Positions 1 through 6,736 are shown, numbered from the stretch's first letter. The stretch is DNA of 22,022 nt from UBA7887 sp964408735 (GCA_964408735.1 CAYPAX010000082.1:1-22022); one strand, 5' to 3'. Notes: a model not told the origin generated them from the sequence alone. Numbers and translations: made by a program.

Positions 1-61
1 CCTACGGAACCGTCGTTGCCTAACAAAATGTGCGAAAGATTCTGGACACTACCCCCCCGGC

Positions 62-343
62 TCATCGCTTGAGCCCTTTGGCCAAAAAATCCCGTTCCAC
101 CGTCAGTTGACCGATCTTGGCGTGAAGATCGTGGATCTCGCCTTCGCGGTCCACACGGGCCTTGTCGGCGCCATTGGAAAATACCGCGCCCAGGCCATCC
201 ATCGCCTGGCGCTTCCAGGCGCTCACCTGGTTCGGATGCACTTTGTGCTTGGCCGCGATCTCCTGGATCGTCTTGTCGCCTCGCAGCGCTTCCAGCGCCA
301 CACGGGCCTTGAAATCCGCTGTAAACCGGCGTCGTGTCGTCAT
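62..343 (-). CDS. IS3-family transposase OrfA (helix-turn-helix subunit)
   Basis: This 93-residue protein is the DNA-binding OrfA part of an IS3-family transposase. In intact elements it is fused to the DDE-catalytic OrfB by programmed frameshifting. The N-terminus (TRRRFTADFKARVALEAL) and the following IAAKHKVHPNQVSAWKRQ segment form the typical HTH_8 fold, which recognises the terminal repeats. The C-terminal half (residues ~65-93) is the expected coiled-coil leucine-zipper region, ending in FLAKGLKR. Length is normal for the family. A GGAGG-type ribosome site precedes the ATG. The stop overlaps an ATG in the next frame, the usual place for orfB to start, but no recognisable OrfB follows. 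OrfA alone cannot transpose, so the copy is probably inactive. Confidence 0.9.
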   Translation of the reverse strand: MTTRRRFTADFKARVALEALRGDKTIQEIAAKHKVHPNQVSAWKRQAMDGLGAVFSNGADKARVDREGEIHDLHAKIGQLTVERDFLAKGLKR

Positions 344-385
344 CTCGTATTCCTCCCCTATCCGGTGGAATACACCTTAACTCCC

Positions 386-410
386 TGTCCGATTTTCTGG
401 GACCACCTCA
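386..410 (-). repeat. Probable terminal inverted repeat of the IS3 element
   Basis: The sequence upstream of orfA begins TGAGGTGGTCCCAG on the minus strand and continues to GGACA. It has the TG start and CCAG-type pattern of IS3 ends and sits about 45 bp before the orfA ATG, the normal distance. The partner end is not in the window, so the exact boundary cannot be confirmed. The nine bases ACCACCTCA of the tip are repeated directly outside it (412-420). Confidence 0.5.
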
Positions 411-563
411 CACCACCTCAACCAATAAGACCTCAACCCTGACCCCAGATAGAACCTCACCCTCACTCGGTGAGGGTCCCTCTCACCCACTCCCACCACC
501 AGACACCCTGCCAAACGACCACAGAGGGGTCGCACAGTCGCATTATGATGTGAGGTGGTGTGA
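408..563. repeat. Inverted repeat pair TCACACCACCTCA / TGAGGTGGTGTGA
   Basis: A perfect 13-base inverted repeat has arms at 408-420 and 551-563, 130 bp apart. The inner arm overlaps the tip of the IS3 terminal repeat by three bases and shares the TGAGGTGGT motif with it. The second arm could therefore be a relic of another IS end, or coincidence in C-rich DNA. Confidence 0.4.
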
Positions 564-621
564 TGGGGGGTCAGTTGGGAAAAATGATGCGTGGAGTGTC
601 TTTATCGTAGGTTCGTAGTGA
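411..621. other. Gene-free spacer between IS remnant and integrase, rich in short repeats
   Basis: I see no convincing gene here. The stretch is C-rich on the plus strand and contains an 8-bp hairpin (459-477) and one arm of an inverted repeat (551-563) whose partner abuts the IS end (408-420). CTGACCCC (439-446) also recurs inverted at 567-574. Short open frames through it have no ribosome site and low-complexity translations. It may be debris of past insertions. Confidence 0.5.
459..477. repeat. Perfect 8-bp hairpin ACCCTCAC-TCG-GTGAGGGT
   Basis: Two perfect 8-base arms are separated by a 3-base loop. No T-run follows on either strand, so it is unlikely to be an intrinsic terminator. It lies downstream of the integrase and upstream of orfA on the minus strand. 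Confidence 0.45.
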
Positions 622-2067
622 CTATCGCTGTTCCGCGACCTGTCTAAACGCCTCCAACGCCATCTCTTCGTTGAGAACACCGCTCTCTACCATATCCACC
701 AGTTTGCGAACTGCTGCGCTCTTTGCGTTTTGACCTGATTTGCTTTGGTATTTGGTGAGTTCCTTGATAAACGCATCACCAGAAATGTGCCTTCCATAAT
801 GGTTGCGTATCTGCGTCACACCAGTTCCCATCGTGGTCGCCAGTTGGTAAATATCAACATTCTGCTGAAGACGCTGTATCGCAAAGAAGTGTCGCAACGA
901 GTAAAGGGTTCTCGCTTTTCCATCAACCGATAGACGCAACCCTTCTTCTCTGCCCTCATACTCACATCGTTTTAGGAATGTCTTAAAGTTGGTTGATAAA
1001 TCAACAGGTGCGGTTTTGCTATCACCATCTCGCCGGGAATAGAACACCAAGTCATTATCGTCGGTGTGTTGCGATGCTGCTTTATACTCATCCAATATAC
1101 CGATGATATTGTCGCTATGCGCGACTGCTATTCTTCCTCTGCGAACTTTGGATGTCTCGCCCCTCACAGACACTAAAAGAACTCTCTTACCCTCGTTGTC
1201 TGTATCAACCCTAAAATCACTCCACCGAAGATTTTTTATTTCGCCTGTGCGTAATCCTGTTGAGGATGCCAATAGAACAAATGTTCGCAACATTTGTCTT
1301 TGGAAACGATGAGAAGTATTGATGCGACTATCTTGCCACCGCCCCCTACAGAGGTAGTAGTTGTATAGATTGGTAGTAAGAACACGCCATTCCTCTAATG
1401 TGAATGTGCCTCTGTGCTGAACCATTTGGTCTTCTTTTGGGATTGCGTCTTGTGCGCTGATTTTGATGGTGCGTGATAAATGCCCGTCATCAACTGCTGC
1501 TCTCAATATCTCATTTATCAGGGATGCTTCCGCTCGTAATGTCGCAAAAGAAGGTTTCTGTGCGACATTATGAGATGACTTTGTTTTTGCCTCCATCCGT
1601 TTCTCGTTGAGTTGGATACGCTCCCTACCCTCTTTGGAGTTCCAAAAGTTCAGTCGGTAAGACCAATACCCATCTACAAACCTTTTGTTGAGGTCTGTGA
1701 GGTTTCGCTTTCCCATAAACCCCAACACATAACGCTCATAAACAGAGGTCTTCCACTTGTAACGACTATCGGTAAGACGGGTCTTCTGCGTCTGTATCCA
1801 CGCATCAAAGAACTTATCAACGGAGAGTTCTTTGAGGGAGAAACCACCCTTGTGTCTTACACGCAGGTTTTCATACTCCTGCTCCGCTAAGACCAACGCC
1901 TTTTCTGGGTTAGTTTCCTTGAGGGTTCTGCGAATATATCCCTTGTGACCCTCTATCTTTGCGCGAAAGGAAAATGCCCCACCCTCTGGTGCGTCTTTCC
2001 TGTGAAAGATAATCAATCTACTCCCGTAGATTTTGCTGTCGTGTCTGTCTCTGTATGTCGCCGACAT
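622..2067 (-). CDS. Tyrosine recombinase / phage-type integrase
   Basis: This is a 481-residue site-specific recombinase that cuts and rejoins DNA at attachment sites through a 3'-phosphotyrosine intermediate. The N-terminal ~60 residues are a basic arm-binding-like region. Residues ~75-210 form the SAM-like core-binding domain, and ~225-450 the catalytic domain. Visible catalytic elements are R273 in TGLRTGEI, a basic beta-hairpin (ETSKVRRGR), R392-H393 in YSLRHFFAI, and the nucleophile Y424 in NHYGRH. Two usual histidines are changed: the HxxR box reads YSLR (Y389), and the G-H before the nucleophile reads MGTG (T415). Base composition is markedly more AT-rich than the neighbouring genes, which indicates horizontal acquisition. 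It lies immediately downstream of rpsI in the same direction, with no other island gene between them. A GAGG motif precedes the ATG. Confidence 0.9.
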   Translation of the reverse strand: MSATYRDRHDSKIYGSRLIIFHRKDAPEGGAFSFRAKIEGHKGYIRRTLKETNPEKALVLAEQEYENLRVRHKGGFSLKELSVDKFFDAWIQTQKTRLTDSRYKWKTSVYERYVLGFMGKRNLTDLNKRFVDGYWSYRLNFWNSKEGRERIQLNEKRMEAKTKSSHNVAQKPSFATLRAEASLINEILRAAVDDGHLSRTIKISAQDAIPKEDQMVQHRGTFTLEEWRVLTTNLYNYYLCRGRWQDSRINTSHRFQRQMLRTFVLLASSTGLRTGEIKNLRWSDFRVDTDNEGKRVLLVSVRGETSKVRRGRIAVAHSDNIIGILDEYKAASQHTDDNDLVFYSRRDGDSKTAPVDLSTNFKTFLKRCEYEGREEGLRLSVDGKARTLYSLRHFFAIQRLQQNVDIYQLATTMGTGVTQIRNHYGRHISGDAFIKELTKYQSKSGQNAKSAAVRKLVDMVESGVLNEEMALEAFRQVAEQR

Positions 2068-2082
2068 TCACCGCGCCTCTTT

Positions 2083-2284
2083 GAGAACTGGTTTCCAATA
2101 TGAGAACTGGAACTTCAATTTGTCTCTTTTGCGCGTTTTCGTCAAGTTTTAGGTTTGGGAAACTCGCAGATTTAGGTGGATGCGCCTCATTTGCGCCTCC
2201 ATAAAAAAAGGGATTGAAAACATCCAACCCCTTGATTTATAACGATAAACTTAGTTATGAAGATTATCGCTTGGAGAACTGGAA
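2083..2284. other. Candidate integration region at the 3' end of rpsI (repeat-rich)
   Basis: The nine bases GAGAACTGG occur at 2083-2091 and 2102-2110. The longer GAGAACTGGAA occurs at 2102-2112 and again inside the last codons of rpsI (2274-2284). TGCGCCTC is repeated at 2181-2188 and 2192-2199, eleven bases apart. ATAAC and GTTAT flank ten bases just past the rpsI stop. Direct repeats beside an integrase gene and a conserved-gene 3' end are the layout expected of arm and core sites. The second attachment site would be outside the window, so this is inference. Confidence 0.35.
2203..2233 (-). terminator. Rho-independent terminator of the rplM-rpsI operon
   Basis: Read on the minus strand, a 9-bp stem (AAGGGGTTG with CAATCCCTT, one G-T pair) with an 8-base loop runs directly into a seven-T tract. 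It lies about 30 bp past the rpsI stop and separates the ribosomal operon from the integrase, so the integrase is probably transcribed independently. Confidence 0.8.
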
Positions 2285-2794
2285 GCTCTTGCGCGCCTTC
2301 GGCTTGCCGTACTTCTTGCGCTCCACGACGCGCGAATCGCGGGTCAGGAAGCCGCCCTGCTTGAGCACCGCTCGCAAGGCCGGCTCGTAGCGGATCAGGG
2401 CCCGGCTGATGCCGTGGCGCACCGCGCCCGCCTGGCCCGACAGGCCGCCGCCTGAGACGGTGCAGATCACGTCGTACTGGTTGCCGCGCTCCGCCGCCTC
2501 GAAAGGCTGACGCAGGATCATGCGCAGCACGGGGCGGGCGAAATAGATCTCCTGGTCGCGGCTGTTGACCGTGACCTTGCCGCTGCCCGGCTTGATCCAG
2601 ACCCGGGCCACAGCGTTCTTGCGCTTGCCCGTGGCATAGGCGCGGCCGAAATTATCGATCTCAGGCTCGGCGACGATCTCCTCGGGCGCCTGCGGCGCGG
2701 CCGGCGTCTCGGCCGGCGCTTCCCCGGCCTCGGCCTGGGCGGCGCCTTCCATCATGTCCTTGAGATCCTCGAGGGTGCGTTTTTCCTCGGCCAT
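2264..2794 (-). CDS. rpsI: 30S ribosomal protein S9
   Basis: This 176-residue protein is a small-subunit head protein whose C-terminal tail reaches the P-site tRNA. The core starts at about residue 47 (GRAYATGKRKNAVARVWIKP) and shows the family signature GGGLSGQAGAVRHGISRAL. It ends in the conserved basic tail ERKKYGKPKARKSFQFSKR. The first ~46 residues are an acidic, Ala/Pro/Glu-rich extension, as commonly seen in alphaproteobacterial S9, which makes it longer than the ~130-residue E. coli protein. It follows rplM with a three-base gap and is surely co-transcribed and probably translationally coupled. The intrinsic terminator lies just downstream, then the integrase. Confidence 0.98.
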   Translation of the reverse strand: MAEEKRTLEDLKDMMEGAAQAEAGEAPAETPAAPQAPEEIVAEPEIDNFGRAYATGKRKNAVARVWIKPGSGKVTVNSRDQEIYFARPVLRMILRQPFEAAERGNQYDVICTVSGGGLSGQAGAVRHGISRALIRYEPALRAVLKQGGFLTRDSRVVERKKYGKPKARKSFQFSKR

Positions 2795-2797
2795 GGC

Positions 2798-3262
2798 TTA
2801 CGCGCTCCTCGCGTTCTTCGGGTTCTGGGCGGCGAAATCCAGGCTTTCGGGCTTCTGGGCCTCGTGCGGATGGTCGCTGCCGGCATAGGTGTGCAGCTTG
2901 CGCATCTGCGCCCGGCCCAGCGGCCCGCGCGGGATCATGCGCCGCACGGCAAGCTCGATGACCCGCTCAGGATGAGCGCCGTCAAGAATGTCGCCATAGG
3001 TGCGGGTCTTGATGCCACCGGGATAGCCAGTGTGCCAATGGTGGATCTTCTTGCCGCGCTTGGCGCCGGTCAGGCGCACTTTCTCGGCATTGATCACGAC
3101 GATATTGTCGCCGCAGTCGATGTTCGGCGTGAAGGTGGTCTTGTGCTTGCCGCGCAGGCGGCGCGCGATCTCGACGGCGAGGCGCCCAAGCACCACGCCC
3201 TCGGCATCGATCACGAACCAACCTTGCTCCACATCGCTCGGCTTGGCTGAATAGGTCTTCAT
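2798..3262 (-). CDS. rplM: 50S ribosomal protein L13
   Basis: This is an early-assembly large-subunit protein of 154 residues from the chosen start. The sequence begins MKTYSAKPSDVEQGWFVIDA, continues through LGRLAVEIARRLRGKHK, and carries the signature region IPRGPLGRAQMRKLHTYAG. An in-frame GTG seven codons upstream (3283) would also be open. The ATG at 3262 gives the N-terminus conserved in alphaproteobacterial L13 and is preferred, although neither start has a strong ribosome site. It is the first gene of a two-gene operon with rpsI and is preceded by a good sigma70-type promoter. Confidence 0.97.
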   Translation of the reverse strand: MKTYSAKPSDVEQGWFVIDAEGVVLGRLAVEIARRLRGKHKTTFTPNIDCGDNIVVINAEKVRLTGAKRGKKIHHWHTGYPGGIKTRTYGDILDGAHPERVIELAVRRMIPRGPLGRAQMRKLHTYAGSDHPHEAQKPESLDFAAQNPKNARSA

Positions 3263-3309
3263 AACGTGCGCTGTCCGGTTCACATTGTCTGGAATGTGGG
3301 AAGGCGCGC

Positions 3310-3337
3310 AGTATGGTCACGGAAGCCTAACTGTCAA
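3310..3337 (-). promoter_or_regulatory. Promoter of rplM-rpsI
   Basis: On the minus strand a perfect -35 TTGACA (3332-3337) is followed after 16 bases by CATACT (3310-3315, four of six matches to TATAAT). It sits about 48 bp before the chosen rplM ATG, in a gene-free region between divergent genes. Confidence 0.6.
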
Positions 3338-3372
3338 CGGGAATTTCATCCACATTTGCAGGGTGTTAGCAT

Positions 3373-3392
3373 AAAGGTAACATAATACCTTT
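3373..3392. promoter_or_regulatory. Palindrome AAAGGTA-N6-TACCTTT, candidate operator
   Basis: Perfect 7-base arms flank six bases (ACATAA). The centre overlaps CATAAT (3381-3386), a good -10 candidate on the plus strand. A weak -35-like TTGCAG lies 19 bases upstream (3356-3361). The site lies ~75 bp before the crotonase gene and behind the rplM promoter. A dimeric repressor binding here would block transcription of the crotonase/CoA-binding/metY block. The binding protein is not identifiable from the window. Confidence 0.45.
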
Positions 3393-3464
3393 GGCCACCG
3401 TGGCAGCCACCCGGACAAATCGTTAAGCTCGCGGCGCCTGGCTGAAATCGAGGAGCGCCCAGAG

Positions 3465-4271
3465 ATGTCGACCATGACCGCCGAACAAGCTGCCGAAGCC
3501 CTGGTATTGCGCGAGGACGGCGCCGACGGCGTCACCACCCTCACCCTCAACCGCCCGCAGGCGCGCAATGCGCTCTCGGTCGGCCTGATGAGCAGCCTGC
3601 AGTCGGCGCTCGACGATATTGCCGATGACGCCGCCGTGAAAGTGGTGGTGATTGCCGGGGCCGGCCCTGGCTTCTGTGCCGGCCACGACCTCAAGGAGAT
3701 ACGCTCCGATCCCGCACGCGAGACTTACGAAGCGTTGTTCACCCAATGCAGCCGCCTGATGATCACCATCACGCGCCTGCCCAAGCCGGTCATCGCCAAG
3801 GTGCACGGCATCGCCACGGCGGCGGGCTGCCAGCTGGTCTCCACCTGCGATCTCGCGGTGGCGGCGAGCGACGCGCGCTTTGCCACGCCGGGGGTCAATA
3901 TCGGCCTCTTCTGCTCGACGCCGATGGTGGCCCTGAGCCGCGTCGTCGGCCGCAAGGCGGCCATGGAGATGCTGCTCACGGGCGACATGGTCGATGCCGA
4001 GACCGCGCGCAGCACCGGCCTGGTCAATCGCGTCGTGGCGCCCGACGAGCTCGACGAGGCGGTCGCGGCCCTGGCCGGCCAGATCGCCGGCAAGTCGCCT
4101 GTCAGCCTCGCCATCGGCAAGGAGGCCTTCTATCGCCAGCTCGAGATGCCGCTTGACGACGCTTACGCCTATACCGCCCAGGTGATGACCGAGAACATGC
4201 TCAAGCGCGATGCCGAGGAAGGCATCGATGCCTTCCTGGAAAAGCGCACGCCGGTCTGGCGCGGCGAATGA
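3465..4271 (+). CDS. Enoyl-CoA hydratase/isomerase (crotonase) family protein
   Basis: This 268-residue crotonase-fold enzyme is expected to act on an acyl-CoA thioester in the cytoplasm. The fold is clear: LNRPQARNALS near residue 26, the oxyanion-hole segments FCAGHDLKEI and GIATAAGCQL, then AAMEMLLTGD and the C-terminal CoA-contact helices. Of the two glutamates used for hydration, the second is present (AAMEML) but the first is absent: the segment is ATPGVNIGLF where hydratases have PE. It may therefore be an ECHDC3-like member with isomerase, hydrolase or other activity rather than a true hydratase. A GAGGAG ribosome site precedes the ATG. Its stop overlaps the next start (ATGA), so it is coupled to a CoA-binding protein. 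Confidence 0.9.
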   Translation: MSTMTAEQAAEALVLREDGADGVTTLTLNRPQARNALSVGLMSSLQSALDDIADDAAVKVVVIAGAGPGFCAGHDLKEIRSDPARETYEALFTQCSRLMITITRLPKPVIAKVHGIATAAGCQLVSTCDLAVAASDARFATPGVNIGLFCSTPMVALSRVVGRKAAMEMLLTGDMVDAETARSTGLVNRVVAPDELDEAVAALAGQIAGKSPVSLAIGKEAFYRQLEMPLDDAYAYTAQVMTENMLKRDAEEGIDAFLEKRTPVWRGE

Positions 4272-4729
4272 GCGGCAGCGACGACGACGCCCGCCTGACG
4301 CGCATTCTCGGCGAGGCGCAGACCATCGCCGTGGTCGGCGCCAGCACCAACTGGGAACGGCCGAGCTGCCGCATCATGCAATACCTGCAGGCCATGGGCT
4401 ATCGCATCTATCCGGTGAACCCGAATGCCGTCGATGCCGAAATTCTCGGCCGCCCGGTCCATGGCAGCCTTGCAGACATCGGCGAGCCGGTCGATCTGGT
4501 CGATGTCTTCCGCCGCTCCGATGCGGTTGCCAGCATTGTCGAGGAGGCCATCGCCGTCGGCGCCAAGGCGGTCTGGCTGCAGCAGGGCGTGCGCAACGAT
4601 GCCGCCGCCGCCAAGGCCGCGGATGCGGGCCTGCAGGTGGTCGTCGACCGCTGCATCAAGACCGAGCATTTCCGCCTGCTCGGCGGCCCCGACCAGCGCA
4701 AAGTTGACAGCCGCAGCGCCGCGGCCTAG
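4268..4729 (+). CDS. CoA-binding domain protein (YccU-like), copy 1
   Basis: This is a single-domain Rossmann protein of 153 residues. The nucleotide-binding turn IAVVGASTNWERPS (from ~residue 19) is followed by GYRIYPVNPNA and the strand-helix repeats of the CoA_binding fold (VDLVDVFRRSD, AKAVWLQQGVRND, VVVDRCIKTEH). Family members bind CoA or an acyl-CoA, but their reaction is unknown, so no substrate is assigned. The start overlaps the crotonase stop by four bases, implying translational coupling. A paralogue follows after 49 bp. The pair sits between an acyl-CoA enzyme and MetY, which suggests a role tied to CoA thioesters or sulfur metabolism, but that is inference. Confidence 0.88.
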   Translation: MSGSDDDARLTRILGEAQTIAVVGASTNWERPSCRIMQYLQAMGYRIYPVNPNAVDAEILGRPVHGSLADIGEPVDLVDVFRRSDAVASIVEEAIAVGAKAVWLQQGVRNDAAAAKAADAGLQVVVDRCIKTEHFRLLGGPDQRKVDSRSAAA

Positions 4730-4751
4730 GAAACATCGCCCTTTGCGAGCC

Positions 4752-4766
4752 GTTCGACGTTCGAAC
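4752..4766 (+). repeat. Small hairpin GTTCGA-CGT-TCGAAC between the CoA-binding genes
   Basis: A perfect 6-bp stem with a three-base loop lies in the 49-bp gap before the second CoA-binding gene. It has no T-run. It could be an operator half-site or an RNA hairpin near the start region, but it is too short to assign. Confidence 0.3.
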
Positions 4767-4778
4767 CAATAACATCAT

Positions 4779-5339
4779 ATGGTGGCCGACATGGTATTGC
4801 CCCTCGCGCGCGAGACCAGCGACAACGACATCATCTATCTGCCGCAGCACGATTTCTACTCCGACGAAAAGCTGCGCCGCATCCTCACCAGCGTTCGCAC
4901 CTTCGCCATGGTCGGCGCCAGCATCAACTGGAAGCGGCCGAGCTACTACGCGTACAAGTACCTCACCAAGAAGGGCTATCGCGTGATCCCGGTAAACCCG
5001 GCCCGGGCCGGCGAGGAGATCCTCGGCGAAAAGGTCTACGCCAGCCTGACCGAGGTTCCTGACCGCCTCGAAATGGTCGATATCTTCCGCACCTCCGAAG
5101 AGGCCCTGGAGATCACCAAGGAGGTGATCGCCAACAAGGATGAAAAGGGCATCAAGGTGCTGTGGATGCAGCTCACGGTGCGCAACGACAAGGCGGCCGA
5201 GCTGGCCGAAGCGGCGGGGCTGGAAGTGGTCATGAATCGCTGCCCCAAGATCGAATACGCGCGCCTTTCCGGCGAGCTGAGCTGGAGCGGCATCAACTCC
5301 GGCATCGTTTCCGCCAAGACCCTCAGGCCTCCAAGGTAG
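4779..5339 (+). CDS. CoA-binding domain protein, copy 2
   Basis: This 186-residue paralogue of the preceding gene has a ~30-residue N-terminal extension (LPQHDFYSDEKLRRIL). Its Rossmann turn FAMVGASINWKRPSYYAYKY and the following GYRVIPVNPARAGEEILGEK match copy 1 segment by segment. The C-terminus is also longer, ending in SGELSWSGINSGI. No catalytic residues can be named for this family. The ribosome site before this ATG is poor; the ATG four codons later (4791) is an alternative. It ends five bases before the metY start. CoA-binding proteins beside O-acetylhomoserine sulfhydrylase genes recur in alphaproteobacteria, as I recall, suggesting a linked function. Confidence 0.88.
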   Translation: MVADMVLPLARETSDNDIIYLPQHDFYSDEKLRRILTSVRTFAMVGASINWKRPSYYAYKYLTKKGYRVIPVNPARAGEEILGEKVYASLTEVPDRLEMVDIFRTSEEALEITKEVIANKDEKGIKVLWMQLTVRNDKAAELAEAAGLEVVMNRCPKIEYARLSGELSWSGINSGIVSAKTLRPPR

Positions 5340-5344
5340 ACATC

Positions 5345-6679
5345 ATGAGCAGCACTCCCATCGACGAAGTCGTCTCGAACGTTCCCGGCGGCGAGGAAAC
5401 GCCGCAAGCCTTTGGCATGGAAACCCTGGCGGTCCATGCGGGTGCCAGGCCGGACCCGGTCACCGGCGCGCGCTCGACGCCGATCTACCAGACCACGTCG
5501 TTCGTCTTCGACGATGCGGACCACGCCGCCTCGCTGTTCAACCTGCAGACCTTCGGCTACGTCTATTCGCGCATGACCAACCCCACCGTGGCCGTGTTCG
5601 AGGAACGCGTGGCGGCGCTGGAAGGCGGTCGCGGCGCGGTGGCGGCGGCGAGCGGGCACGCAGCCCAGTTCCTGGTCGCGGCAACGCTCATGCAACAGGG
5701 CGACGAGTTCATCTCCTCGCGCAACCTCTATGGCGGCTCCGTCACGCAGTTCGGCGTCAGCTTCCCCAAGCTCGGCTGGAAGTGCCACTTCGTCGATCCG
5801 ACCGACCCGGAGAACTTCCGCAAGGCGATGACCGACAAGGTCAAGTTCATCTTTCTCGAGGGCCTGGCCAATCCGGGCGGCATCATTGTCGATCTCGAGG
5901 CCGTGGCGGCAATCGCGCACGAGAACGGCATTCCGTTGGTCGTCGACAACACCCTCGCCTCGCCCTATCTCTGCCGACCCTTCGAATGGGGCGCCGACCT
6001 GGTGGTGCACTCGACGACCAAGTTCATCGGCGGCCACGGCAACACCATGGGCGGCATCGTCGTCGAATCCGGCAAGTTCGATTGGCGCCAGAACGACAAG
6101 TTCCCCGCCCTCTCGGTGCCGGACCCCGCCTATCACGGGCTGGTTTTCGCCGAGACCTTCGGCGATTTCGGCTTCACCATGAAGGTCCGGGCCGTGGCCC
6201 TGCGCGATTACGGCCCGACCCTCAATCCGACGGCGGCCTGGAACCTGCTGCAGGGCGTCGAGACCCTGCCGCTACGCATGGAGCGCCATTGCTCGAACTC
6301 GCTCGCAGTCGCCAAATGGCTTGAGGCGCATCCCAAGGTAAGCTGGGTCTCCTATTCCGGATTGGAATCCAGCCCCTATTACGCGCTCGGCAAGAAATAC
6401 CTGCCGAAGGGCACCGGAGCGGTGCTCACTTTTGGCCTGAAGGGCGGCTTCGACGCCGGCCTGACGGTGGTCGACGAAGTGAACATGTTCTCCCATCTTG
6501 CCAATATCGGCGACACCCGCAGCCTGATCCTGCATCCCGCCTCGACCACCCATCGCCAGCTGAGCGAGGAACAGCAGATCGGTGCCGGCGCCGGGCCCGA
6601 CGTCGTGCGCCTGTCGGTTGGCATCGAGAGCGTGGAGGACATCATCGCCGATCTCGACCAGGCTCTCGCCAAGGTTTGA
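5345..6679 (+). CDS. metY: O-acetylhomoserine aminocarboxypropyltransferase (sulfhydrylase)
   Basis: This PLP enzyme of 444 residues belongs to the Cys/Met-metabolism family and makes homocysteine from O-acetylhomoserine and sulfide. Features seen are ETLAVHAGARPDPVTGARS at the N-terminus, YSRMTNPT, the cofactor region EGGRGAVAAASGHAAQ, VVDNTLASPYLCRP, and the Schiff-base lysine K226 in HSTTKFIGGHG. HPASTTHRQL near residue 400 and RLSVGIES near the C-terminus complete the family pattern. Length fits MetY (~430) rather than the shorter cystathionine enzymes (~390). The frame is open further upstream, but the ATG at 5345, five bases after the previous gene and behind AAGGTAGA, gives the family-typical N-terminus. 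I found no SAM-II-like riboswitch before it. Confidence 0.93.
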   Translation: MSSTPIDEVVSNVPGGEETPQAFGMETLAVHAGARPDPVTGARSTPIYQTTSFVFDDADHAASLFNLQTFGYVYSRMTNPTVAVFEERVAALEGGRGAVAAASGHAAQFLVAATLMQQGDEFISSRNLYGGSVTQFGVSFPKLGWKCHFVDPTDPENFRKAMTDKVKFIFLEGLANPGGIIVDLEAVAAIAHENGIPLVVDNTLASPYLCRPFEWGADLVVHSTTKFIGGHGNTMGGIVVESGKFDWRQNDKFPALSVPDPAYHGLVFAETFGDFGFTMKVRAVALRDYGPTLNPTAAWNLLQGVETLPLRMERHCSNSLAVAKWLEAHPKVSWVSYSGLESSPYYALGKKYLPKGTGAVLTFGLKGGFDAGLTVVDEVNMFSHLANIGDTRSLILHPASTTHRQLSEEQQIGAGAGPDVVRLSVGIESVEDIIADLDQALAKV

Positions 6680-6736
6680 TCTGACGCCAGCGGCGAGCGG
6701 CTTGGTCGATTTTGCGATGGTTGACGGGGACGCATC

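Larger units (their letters stand above)
52..410 (-). mobile_element. Partial IS3-family insertion sequence (left end plus orfA)
   Basis: The unit holds an IS3-type OrfA gene and, upstream of it, a terminal sequence at 386-410 that reads TGAGGTGGTCCCAG outward on the minus strand. IS3 elements normally continue from orfA into a roughly 0.85-kb orfB. Here an ATG overlaps the orfA stop, and that frame stays open to the window edge (about 22 codons), but its translation does not resemble the usual OrfB N-terminus. The sequence changes character at about position 50, after a run of seven C. I infer that the element is broken near there, by another insertion or a deletion. The inner boundary of 52 is approximate, and the rest of the element could lie outside the window in a rearranged form. 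Confidence 0.6.

Noticed and set aside
2018..2227. 69-residue minus-strand open frame overlapping the integrase start
   Set aside because: It overlaps the integrase N-terminus and spans the rpsI terminator hairpin, has no ribosome site, and its translation has no recognisable character.
4730..5344. SAM-II-type riboswitch controlling metY
   Set aside because: metY starts five bases after the previous gene, and the only spacer in the block (4730-4778) has just a 6-bp hairpin, not the pseudoknot consensus.
5036..6136. 366-residue open frame antisense to the CoA-binding and metY genes
   Set aside because: It mirrors the GC-rich codon pattern of the well-identified plus-strand genes, and the translation is Arg/Gly/Ala-rich without domain motifs.
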